NCBI GenBank assembly: GCA_035235625.1
Contig: CP141146.1
Coordinates: 20,516,501-20,580,500 of the forward strand
Source of the DNA: Saururus chinensis
Taxonomy: Eukaryota > Streptophyta > Magnoliopsida > Piperales > Saururaceae
Direction: 5' to 3'
Length of the DNA stretch: 64,000 bases
In this document: positions 12,601-24,600 of the stretch, piece by piece
Layout of the letters: the number at the start of each line of letters is the position of its first letter
Position numbering within the stretch: the first letter of the stretch is position 1
The notes under the pieces: generated by a model
Told to the model about the DNA's origin: nothing
Seen by the model: the letters and a program-made list of their open reading frames with translations, nothing else
Databases searched by the model: none
Made by a program: the position numbers and the translations under genes

Positions 12601-15600
12601 GAAGATGTGCAGGCTCCGAAGAAGAGAACTCTCTGGCATAAATGCCGCACTCAAATCTGGAAAACAATAGTAGTAAAAAAGAATCTCAGTAATTGTTGCC
12701 TGAGAAGATGTTGGCGGAGATGATAGACAACCGGTAACAGTGAGAACAGCTCCTGGAAAGATAACTTTCCAACAGATTGTTGAGGCTACCACCACAGTAG
12801 ATGAGGTAAATGACTGAGATAGAAGAGTTGTAACAAAAAAAAAAAAAACCCTTCCGAACACCTGTTCAGAAAAGAAATGACCATTGGTGAGAACAAGCTT
12901 ACTGAGATGAAGTCAGGGAAGACAACGACAATGAGCAGAGATGTGGTAAGTGTATTGAAGTGATATTGTACTGGAAGAAAATCATGTTGTTAGAAGGTAA
13001 CGGCAAAGAGGAGATGAGAGAATGAATGTTGTAGAAAACACAACAGTAAAATAACTGAAGCTTCAACAGCTTGAGTCTTTATGAGCCCCAGGCCTTATCA
13101 AGCTAGAGCCCACAGCTCAGACCAGTTCATGCTTCTTTATTGTCAACAACTTCACACATGAGCAGGCAGTCTCCTCAAGCTGAGGCAACTCAAATGAACT
13201 TTGAGTGCAGCAGAGAATTTTGCAACAAGGGCAATCGTGAGTGACTCCAGGAAAGGTGCGGTTGCAAGAGCGGAATTCCTGGAGAGATACTACAACAGTG
13301 GCCCGCTTGAATGACTTCAAGATGATGATGCGATTAAAAGAGCTTGGACCACATAGGGACGAATTTGAAATCTATCCACAAGAAGTCCAGAAACGTGCGA
13401 AAAAAGGACTACAAATGGCCTTGAGAGGTGGTAGTTGGGACCATTGGGGTTAACGATCCAAAGGGCAGACCTGAATGGATTCGACCCAACTAGAGTGACC
13501 CAGGACAGACCAAAAGAAACACACTCGAAGGCCCGATCTGTGTTGTGAACATTTTAGGGGCTGCCACTGGGGCCAGATGCTAGGGTAATTAGGGTTTTAA
13601 TTATGTAATAAGGGCAATTAGGTCAATAGGTTAATTAAGGTATTAGTGGTTTGCTTTTAATTATGTTAATGGGCCTTAGGCGCTTGGTAGTGAGCCCATT
13701 AGTCAGTCTATTTAAGTGTAAGGGCTATGCCCTAATTGGGATCATGAATAATTAATCACTTCTCTAATTATCCTCTCTCCTCCCCTGCCTCTCCTCCCTT
13801 TCTGGCGGCCATGCCGTCTCCTCTCCCCTTTCCTGGCCTTCCTGCGTCGCTCCCTTCCCTTACACTGGCTGCCACGCTGTTGTGTGGACATCCGTCCACA
13901 ACACTGGTATTGGAGCCCAAAGTTCCATGGAACAATGGGCGGAGATACGCGCGGAGGCTGCAACTACGCTCGGGGATTTGAAGAGGCTTTTAATGTCCTT
14001 GGCGGCATCCAAGCCGGTCAATGGAACACCCTGGGCTAACCCAACGCCTCCACCATTGTTTGCATGGAAGAAGCGGATGAATCTGTTCACGCAGAGGGTC
14101 TTTTGGTGCAAGAGGAACCCGTTCCGGCGGAGTCAGGATTCTCTTCACGAAGGAGTTTAGTCCACATCAGTGTCCCCTGACGCGTTGGCTATTCATCTCC
14201 ACCTCCAACTGTGTTCCAGAAACCGCCCAGCCCATTCTGCCGACTGTCTTTGTTCCTGACCAAGCGAGTCGACCATGCCGGTGCAGAAAGGGGACATCTT
14301 TCTCCTCCCGTCCTTTTGCCGGTCGTTCTCTGGACTTCCGACCAGAAAGGCGTTGAGTGCCCAACCCTTCCGCTACTTCACCTTCCCCTTCAGCGGCGGG
14401 AAGCAACCCAGCCATCGACCGCTGCATCGCCCCTTCGCTTCACCCATTTGCCTTGGCCTTTTCTAGCGTTGACAGCGGCAAAGAGGAGGAAGAAGGTACG
14501 TTGTGGCCCTTCCAGTGGAAGGGATCTCGTTTGGGCGGGGGTCAAGATCTTATGGGATTTTCCTTCCCCTTTCCATCTGGTTCCGATTCCCCTGAATGGA
14601 ACCCCTTTGCGATCCGGTGAAATCCTTAATAGCTAGATGCAGCCAGGGACATTAAAAGCCTCTTCAAATCCTCAAGTATAGCTGCAACCTCTGCAAGTAT
14701 CTCTGCCTGTTGTCCCATGGAACTTTGGGCTCCAATACCAGTGTTGTGGAAGGACGTCCACAACAGTGTGGCAGCCAACGTAAGGGAAGGGAGCGGCGCA
14801 AGAAAGCCGGGAAAGGGGAGAGGAGACGGCATGGCCGTTGGAAAGGGAGAAGAGGCAGGGGAGGAGAGAGGATAATTAGAGAAGTGATTAATCATTCGTG
14901 TTCCCAATTAGGGCATAACCCTTACACTTAAATACATTGACTAAAGGGCTCACTAACAGGTGCCTAAGGTCCATTAACATAATTAAAAGCAAACCACTAA
15001 TACCATAATTAACCTATTGACCTAATTGCCCTTATTATATAATTAAAACCTTAATTACCCTAGCTCGTGGCCCCAGTGGCAACCCCTAGAACGTTCACAA
15101 CAATTTGAGATACCAATTTAAGATGGTAAAGCAAGTAGAAACCAGTTGTTGATGTTGATGAACCATGCTCAAATGGAGTCTGGTTTGAGACAAGAAAAGG
15201 AAACAACCAGTCTAGGTGTGTCAACATGTAATCGTGTCCAAAACTCAATTTCAATCAGACAAGTGATGCAGTAATAGAGCTGGATACACGTAAATCCACA
15301 TCAGACCAGTAAGAAACCCTAGCGCTACCGCAAACAAGCATCCATCTCAAAGAATGAAGCAATGACCTCATCGAAGTTGATGTGGGGTTGGATTTTTGTG
15401 GCAAGGAAGATAATAAATGAGAAATCTCAAGAGAAAGGATAAAAGATGCAAATGCTGAGAACTAGTGGAGAGGATTGGTTGAACAAGATGAGATCTCAAC
15501 GGTGAATGGTGACTGGTTGAACAAGATGTCTGAGATATCCCAAGACATCTTCCTTGGTAATCAGCCATCACATGAAAGGCAGGTCGTTCAACAGGAGGAA

Positions 15601-18600
15601 GACTTGTGAGGAAAGCTGAGAGCCAGCCATCCTCTCTATGAAAGATACATCAAATGGCCAGGTTCATCCAAACAAACTCACAGCATGAGTCAAAGATTGT
15701 CATCTTCCCATTGTAACTATCACCTAGTCAAAGGGAACTAAATCCCCATGAATCCTGCAAACTGTATATATAGCATGTAAATCAATAGAATTGACATCAA
15801 TAGAAATGACATCGACTCAATTTCTCACATGGTATTGGAGTGAAAACTGACTTGATCCTCTTCCCTGTGCATATCTGTTCTTCGCCTTTTCTTTCTCTCC
15901 CTTGCACCATGTCTTCGGCTGCAACATCCACCACCGCCTCTCTCTTGTTGGACTCTGCCAGCCCTATCACCACCGCTCCTCTTCCCTCTGTTAAGAATCT
16001 CTCAGGAGGTTTCTGTGAAACTTGCATCTACTAACTATTATATGGGGAAGATGCAAATCTTGCTAGTGCTCCGCTGCCATGACCTCATCGGGCTTGTTCA
16101 CGGCGAAATGGCTCGACTCGCAGGTGACGACGGTGATGCTGTTGTCCGCGCCTGGTTCCATGTGGACCAGATGGTTCTTGCGTGGTTGGCCACCTCTGTT
16201 TTCGAAGACATGCGGCCTTAGGTTGCGCACTGCGAGTCTGCCCATACTTTCTGGGTGATGATAGAGGTTCTCTACGGCAAAATGACTCACTCCCGCAACC
16301 AAGGTATCAAAAGCGAGCTCCATAGTCTCTCAAAGGACCCTTTCTATCGCTGAATACATCAACAAGGCTCGCTTTCTAGCCCACAGGACTTCAGCGGTAG
16401 TGGTAGCAAGGGCACAATACTCAGCTTCAGAGCTAGACCGAGAGACCATGGGTTGCTTTTTGGCCACCCAGGAGATCAAGTTGGGACCAAGGTAAACTAC
16501 ATAACCAGTGATGGATTTGTGAGTATTAGGGCAGCCTGCCTGATCAACATCAGAGTAGGCTTGTAATGAGAGGTCCTTGGACTGATGAAATTGGAGGCCG
16601 AAGGAAATGGTACCCTTAACATAGCGAAAAATACGCTTGACAGCTTCTAGATGGACTTGGCACGGAGAGTACATGAATTGGTAGACGTGATTGACTGCGA
16701 AGGTAAGATCAGGCCGACTGAGAGTGAGGTACTAGAAGCTCCCCACCATTTGCGAGTAGGAGGATGAATCCGCGAGTGGGGGAGCCATGTGCAGAGAGAT
16801 GTAGGCTGGCAGCAAGGGGGGCTTTAGCGGGCTTAACTCCAGACAAATCAAACCACTCCAAGAGTTGGAGAGCATAGTGGGCCTGAGAGAACGTTAAGGA
16901 TGATCCAGACCTATGAACCTGCATCCCAAGAAATAAGTGTAAAGGACCTAGATCATTCATATCAAATGCGGTGGACAACTTGGTAGTAAGCAACTCCAGG
17001 AGGCATGGAGATGAGCCAGTGAGAATGATGTCGTCAACATGTAGCAATAGTAGGAGCGTTTGAGACTCATGTTGCTAGAGGAACAAAGACGTATCAAATG
17101 GGCACCCGAAAAATCCAAGTTGAAGAAGAAAACCAGTGAATTTGGTGTACCACGCCCGTGGTGCCTGCTTGAGGCCATACAGAGCCTTGTGTAAGCGATA
17201 GACATGAGAGGGATGCGTAGACTCCACAAAGCCAGGAGGTTGTTGGAGATAGACTTCCTCTTGAAAATCGCCATGGAGAAATGCATTTTTCACATCAAGT
17301 TGTCGAAGAGGCCAGTCATAGGTAGTGGCAAGGGCAAGAACCAATTATATGGTAGTGGCCTTGACAACCGGACTGAATGTCTCCTCGAAGTCAAAACCCG
17401 CCCGTTGATTATAGCCCTTGGCCACAAGACGGGCTTTGTAGTGTTCCACATAACCATCCGCATTGAGTTTAACTTTAAAGGCCCACTTGCAGCCGACCAC
17501 GTTCATGGAAGGCTGAAACGGAACAAGGGTCCTCGTCCCATTACGTTCAAGAGCAAGAATCTCCTCGTTCATGGCCTGGACCCACCATGGGTCCTTGGCA
17601 GCCTGGCGGTAGGTCATGGGCTCCATGGGCATGCGCGGCCCATACCCTTGCCATGGCAAGAAAGCCCGTTGATGACGACGATTTCATCATCCTTGTGCTA
17701 AAGGGACTCGGTCCTGAAGAGCGAGCCTTGTTGATGTATTCAGCAATAGAAAGGGAGCCCTTTGAGAGACTATGGAGCTCACCTTTGATACCTTAGATGC
17801 AGGAGCGAGTCATTTTGCCGTAGAGAGCCTCCATCGTTGCCCAGAAAGTATGAGCAGACTCGCAGTGCGCAACCTAAGGCAGCACGTCTTCAGAAACGGA
17901 GGTGGCCAACCACGCAAAAACCATATGGTCCAGATGGAACAAGGAGCACACAGCAGCATCACCGTCGTCACTCGCGGGTTGAGCCATTTCGCCGTGAACA
18001 AGCCTGATGAAGCCATGGCAGCTAAGCACTGGCAAGACTTGCATCTTCCACATATAATAGTTGGTAGATGCAAGTTTCACAGAAACCTCCTTAGAGATAT
18101 TCTTAATAGAGGGAAGAGGAGTGGTGGTGATAGGGCTGAAAGAGTCTAGTAAGGGAGAGGCGGTGGCGGATGTTGTAGCCGAAGATATGGTGCATGGGAG
18201 AGAAAGAAAAGGCGAAGAACAAAGATGCACATGGAGGAGGATCAAGTAAGTTTTCACTCCGATACCGTGTGAGAAATTGAGTTGATGTCATTTCTATTGA
18301 TTTACATGCTATTTATACATTAAACAGTTTGCAAGATTCATGGGGATTTAGTTCCCTTTGACCAAATGATAGTTACAATAAGAAGAGAAAATGGTTACAA
18401 TGACGATCTTTGACTAATGCTGTCCTGGCCATTTGATGTATCTTGCATAGAGAGGACGGCTGGCTCTCAGCTTTCCTCACATCCCACAGTTGGAGAACAG
18501 GTGGTGTGAGTGTTGAGCCCATCGAGGTTAATGGCCCAAATAGCAGACCTGAATGGATTGAACCCAACTAGATTGACCCAGAAAGGTACAAAAGTAACAC

Positions 18601-21600
18601 ACTTGGAGGTTGGATCTGAGAGACCAATTAAGGTAGCAAAGAAAGTAGAAAACCAGTTGTTGATGTTGGCGAACTGAGCTCAAATGGAGTACACATGAGC
18701 TCTAGAAGTAAAAAGCAAAAGCAAAATGATTGTTGTCACAATGAAAATGGTTGTTGCCACAATGAAATATTTGTTTGCATAGTAAAAATGCAAATGCATA
18801 GGACGACTATAGGTCTTCTCTTAACACTATGCTTTAAAAGAACTTCAAAGCAAACAGATGGTAGCAGCACCCAGATAGAGGTGTAAAATCCTAGTAAAAG
18901 AGGCACCTCAGGCAGGCCAGGAATAATAACAAGAATTCTTATCAAAAGTAATCTAATTGTTGAGACATATCAAAAAGATCAGACCATACAGTAGTTCGTG
19001 GTGTTAAAAAGGGCACCTCAAGATCTAATAAAACTCCAATAACATCAAGGTTAAAGTTTCTTGTTTCTTTAAAGTTAAGGTTTCCAATTTCAATCCAGGT
19101 ACCGCCTGGTGTACCTGTTTATGTGTAATTCTACAACAATCACATGTCACCCACTCCTTTCCCCTCAACCTAGCCATTGACCACCATGCTTGAGCTTCGC
19201 CTCCCCCCCCCCAACAACAATTACCCACTCCTTTTAGCTTTGTTTTGTTCTCATTGCAGGAAGCTCCACAGAAGAACCTTTTGCAGAAGTTTTGCATAAA
19301 TTTCCTCATTGCCATACATTATCCCCTACTGTTGCCATCTGATCAGCAAGATTGCCCAATGGTTTGCCTTTGAACCAAGTAAAAATCTAACAAATGAATA
19401 ATGAAAAGGTTCTTTGATCGTCAAAGAGAAGATTGAAAATCGGTTTTAACAATACCAAGTTGCATAAGTAGAGAAACTTACTGGCAGATTCTTGCTATAG
19501 AAATCACCGTTGGAACCCACAGGCTAGTGCTGACCATTTTGCTACATATGCCCCATAACTATAACACCCACCCAAAAAAATCTTCTACTGAGAAAATCAT
19601 GAAATTGGTGTTGGGGGTGGGGGATGGAATTGTTTATGATTTTGGAAATCTGGAATTTAAAGGGTGCAAGTCAATTGCGGCTTTTTGCTACAATCAATCA
19701 ATCACATTCCAAAGGAACATATCACCATTTGATGCAATAAGGGGGTGGAGCAAAGTAATTGAGGAAAGTGAGAGTAAGTTTGGTCATTTAACTGAGCACA
19801 CTAACACAAGTCTTCAAGCATTTGGAACTTTCAAAAGAAGTATTAAAATTCAAGCATTTGGAACTTTCAAAAGAATTATTAAAATTGTGTAACCTACGTA
19901 TTCAAGCCTCATGTGGACTTCCACAACAAATTCCATCAAACTCAACAGCCATTTATGATGTGAAAGAAAATTCCAACAGCAGTTTGATGGAGACATTTCA
20001 TCAAACAGTTGGTGTCTAGTCTAAATAAGACAACAGGGGCAGTATTAGAACATGATTAATAAGTCATTCTTTTCTATTCATTAGTAGGGGTATTTTGGTC
20101 AGTCCACTTATCCAGACATGAATCAGTCTTTGTTAGTAGGGGTAAAGTTGTCTTGTAAGTCTTTCTTTCCGTCCAAGTCTATAATAGGGGGAAAGTCAGT
20201 TGTAAGAGGCAGTTTTTGAAATTCGAAATTGCAAAAACCTTGTGTTATGGGATAAGCTCCAGTCTTTTGCTCATGGAATTGAGTAGCTCTATATGTTGTA
20301 GATTTAACACAGCTTTGTAATCTCTGTGGAATCAGGGATAACTCCTGGAGTGGTGTTTTGTAATCCTTTCTTTTCTCTCAAACTTTTCAATTCGAAGATT
20401 CTAGGTTTAGTTTCCAGAATTGTAGTTTTCTGTTCTGTGTTGTATTTTGTGATCCTAATTACATCAAATCATCATTGTCACAATTTTTGATGCAAGGTGG
20501 CAGTGGTGCATGTGACATGAGGGAAAATGAGAAACAAAATTGAATATTGAAGATATTTCACATTGAAAAAGGCTTAAAATCAAAATTTTATTTCTCATTA
20601 AGGCTTTCATCTATAAAATTAAAGAAGACAGAACTCACACCTATTCAGAAAGACCATAGCAAGAGTAACTTGAGGTGTTTTACAAAATTGAACCAGCCAA
20701 ATAGGAAGTAATGTAAGGGTGAACAATTTATTAGACACTCCATACATTAATATAAATTGAGGGAAACCATAAAGACCTAATATTCCCAGTAATCTTAGAC
20801 TTTAAAATGACATGTGAACAGAACATTCCAATCCAGAAATTTTCAAATATAATCAACAGAAGATTATCTTCCAAACCACTTAATAGATATAGCAAGAATG
20901 CACACGCATTATGCGTGTATATATTAAATAAAATAAAATATGTATTGTAGAAAGGTCTCCCTTACATGTTATAGTTATGCTACGTTGCATTGAGGATCAC
21001 AATGATCATTATTTATACACACAAGCTCTATATTAACACATATTCACTCGTAATATGCAATTGTGAATCCAAATCTCATAGGCTCAGGACATGTTTGGCA
21101 ACCACTTTAAAAACCAAAGTGACTTTCCTTGTAATTCAAATCAATGAGTAAATTGTCACATCATAAAAAAAGCCACTTTGAAAAACAACCATCCTCGAAG
21201 GAGGATTGGAGAGGAAAGGCCCTTTAAGGCCTAAGGGCCTTTCCTTTGGTTTTTACAGTAATTGCCAAATAGGCCCTTAGTTTTTAGAAGAGATGATTTG
21301 AGGTCACATCATTTTGTAAAATGTCACATCACTCTAAAATGGCATTTGAAACTTAACCCTCATTTTGAAGAGAGTTCTTGTAGAAAGGTAATTTCAGCCT
21401 TTTTCCTTTCCCATCCAAATAGGCCCTAAATATTATGTCATAGGTCGGCAAAGACAATGGTGTCAAAGGACTTTATGCCATAAAGCACGTTATTCATATT
21501 CACGACCAATTTATTGTCAGGTCTCATTTGATAGAGCTCTTCGGGAATTTTCCAAGGGCATTAGAAATATACAAATCCGAATATGTATAATGTATGCAAA

Positions 21601-24600
21601 AATATAAAAAAACTATTAATGAGAAGTGTGATATATACGTGGGGCCTATAAAAAAAGTTCTAAAAAACATAGTCATGTGGATCTCATTTAATAGAGCTCG
21701 TTGAGAGCTTTCTAACAATACTAAAAATACACAAATCCGAGTTCAGGAGTGCAAGATATAATATTTTAAAGTTAAAATCAACATAACCTAAAACAAAGGG
21801 ATTAGGATTTTTACATTTTTGGCTTTTTGGTGATTAGGAAGGCCAAATTGGGATAAATTAGGGACCAATGGTATGAAATATGGGTCAAATAGTCTAAATT
21901 TGAAAGTTCTCTAGTACACCAATTTGCTTCATATTAAAGTATGATTAAACATCTCAAAGACACATCTAAGCCAAACAAACTATTTATTGAAGGCCTTCAT
22001 ATTTTGAAACTCAAGACTCCAACCACACCACTGACTAGGTCCATAACTAATTACAAGCTTAAAAGTTAAAATTTTCGTGGCTAAAAACTATTGGATAATA
22101 TGTCTATCCATCAGTCTGGTTTGGGCAGATCTGGGCTAGATATACATTGTTGGGTCATTCCTTAACAACTTAAGCTTTTAAAGCAACTTCGTTTCTAACA
22201 TGGTATCGGGGCCACGAGGTCTCGGTTTTGATCCTCGCCCCTGCCTTTGTATTCTGTGCATGTGTAAGCATTTAAATCAGTTAAATTATGCTTGCTTATG
22301 GAGGGGGTGTTGGATAATATGTCAATGTGTATCATTCTGTTCGGGCCGATTTAGGTTTGATATACACTGTTGGGCTATTTCTTAACAACTTACACTTTTA
22401 AGGCAACTTGGTTTCTAACACAAGTACATTTCCTAGATCATTTCCAAAAACTGAATAAAGAAGCTTCATCTCAAACTTTCTCTTGGTAAAATCATAGTTT
22501 TAGAAAAGTACTATAAAAAGATTGTAGATTTTGAAGAGTTTTTCCCAATCAAAGAATTCCATTTCAGTGAAATCGCACCAAGATCATGATATTGGCAGCG
22601 CCTCCAGTGATGAATACCAATATATCTCAAAACTCAGCAAAATGGAATTTAGCAATTGCTTATTTCCAAATGGCAAAAAATGGCAGAACTTTGGCATGAT
22701 CTTTCCGTTTCTTGCAGAAATCATGAAGGTTACCTATAATATGTACTTTAAGATAGATGTATGTTTCAAATGTGAAGATAAATTAATAAAGTGCCTATAA
22801 GAAAGATCTGATAAGTAGGAGAGAAGATGCAAACTAGAGACATCTAATGTAAGAAAATAAGAAGATATGATTGAGAGTAATTGAGAAGAATCTGATTAAG
22901 CAAATTAGAACAATATTGTGTAAAACATATACACGATTGAGACCTAACGCAAGTAAAAGAAAGGTTGCTACTGACAGGTTTAACAATAATCAAATAAAAG
23001 GTACACTTAAATTTGTCCTGATTGATTTCAGATATTTTTACTCAGATATGATTGAATTTTTATGCAGAATTATCGGGGGCCAATTAGATACAAGATAAGC
23101 TGCAAAATAGAGATATCTTAGTGCAATCAAACAACAAATATTTATTGAAATTCATTGATGAGAATCTGGCTGGACAAGGAGATCTAGAGCATATATGATT
23201 GATATTTTATTGAGGACAATGGCAGGGCTTTTTGATTGCATTTGATTGGAAATCCCATTAGCACATGATAAAATTAATATCCCTACGGTTGGAAGAAGTA
23301 CCAGGACATTCTTAAGATTAGGGGTGGCAACAGTCCTAGCCTGTTGTCGCCCTCTCTTGAAGCGGGCCCAGTCCACAGGGGTGGGAGGCAGCCCCCTTTG
23401 AGGGGGTTGCAGGCCGGACTAGGCCGGGGCCGCCAGGCCCGCTCCAACACTGATTTAAAAAAAAAATGCCGCAAGAGCCTGGCTGCGGATGGAGATCCTG
23501 GCCGCAGCCAAGAGAGATTGGCCATGGCCAGTGGGGCAGGGCCGCGGGGTGTGATGGCTGTGGTGATGTAAACCCTTGGGTTTACACAGTCCAAACATTG
23601 GGAAGTTGGATGAACAAGGGAAGAATAACCCTCTATGACAATTGTCTTCATCAGGGTGAGAGAAGAGAGACAGAGAGAAGAGACGTGAGAGAAGCAGGGA
23701 GAGACTGAAGATAGGGCTGGGAAAATCCAACCCGACCCGAACCCAACCCAAACCCAACCCGCTTAACCCTGTACCCGACCCGACCTGACTACAAGTAGGG
23801 TCAAGGTTTAGGATCTTGACCCGTTTGAATTTAAGGTCGGGTCGAACCCGACCCGCACAACCCAACTAACCCAACTTTTACCCGACTACAAATAATAAAG
23901 AACCCTATTATTATAGTGTTAGTCTATTGGACTTATTTATACTATTATTATAGTGTTTGTTTAGTGCGTACTATGTTGAACTAGAGGTGCCAAAACATAA
24001 ATTTGGGCATGAATAAGATGTTTAGAGTATAGGTGTGATCACATATATTTTGCTTTGTAGTAGACATCCATTTTAGGATAACAGAGGATGGTATCTTCAA
24101 AGTGTGGTTAATTTATATATAGTTTAATTTCTTTTCTGTTATTCTTTTAAGTGTATTTAATAGAATAAAAATATATCATATTTTGTTGTATTCATTACTC
24201 ATCCTCTTTTCTTTTGGAAGAACACATCACACACTAGATTTAGCTCTCTGTTAAAAGCCTGAAAATCATAATATGGGGCAGGTTAAATACATGTAACTAG
24301 ATAGGTAGATAATAAAGCTCGACGAGGGACAATTTTTAGAGGAGGAAAATTGTAATCTAAGTGCCATTGGTTGAAAAGGAGGGTAAAGTTATGAGCTGCC
24401 ATAGAGAAGTAGTTACTGAAATTTTAAAATTAAGACATGCTGAAATGCATGATCCTCTTTGGCCATCAAAGAAATAATGTTAATCTGTTTTGCGTTGGTA
24501 TATGAGTTATCAAAAGCCAATGGGCTGATCATGAGTAAACAAACATTGAAGATCTGTTTTGTTATCATTCTCTTAGAATGGAGGAAATGAAACATTATAC

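Larger units (their letters stand above)
13541..15102. mobile_element. LTR element with facing (inverted) LTRs, 1.56 kb
   Basis: The ends are TGTTGTGAAC and GTTCACAACA, and the flanks are ATCTG (13536-13540) and ATTTG (15103-15107), a 5 bp target duplication with one change. Each arm is an LTR followed inward by a TGGTATTGGAGCCCAAAG primer-site-like sequence and a gag start. The right arm is inverted relative to the left. The middle (about 14010-14640) is unique GC-rich sequence. A normal element would have LTRs in the same direction. Confidence 0.75.
15605..18481. mobile_element. Composite Ty1/copia remnant with facing LTR-gag arms
   Basis: The left arm reads LTR, primer site and gag on the plus strand (15605-16370). 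The right arm reads the same on the minus strand (18481 down to about 17720). Between them lies copia reverse transcriptase and RNase H on the minus strand (17659-16330). Both arms break off at the same gag motif (AEYINKAR). No target duplication joins the outer ends (AGACT against TCCCA). The structure suggests two opposite copies joined, or an internal inversion. Confidence 0.7.

Noticed and set aside
12449-12861. Open frames on the minus strand at 12449-12861
   Set aside because: The region overlaps a dispersed repeat also seen near 18690, and the frames lack domains and splice support.
14211-14636. 141-codon plus-strand frame in the centre of the 13541-15102 element
   Set aside because: GC-rich with competing frames on both strands and no domain. 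Probably a composition effect.
13541-15102. Interpretation as an ordinary MITE or DNA transposon with long TIRs
   Set aside because: Primer-site sequence and gag start follow each repeat inward and the duplication is 5 bp with TG...CA ends, which fit LTRs better.
23455-23865. 136-codon minus-strand frame over the hAT ends
   Set aside because: It crosses the boundary between two nested elements and consists of subterminal repeat translation.
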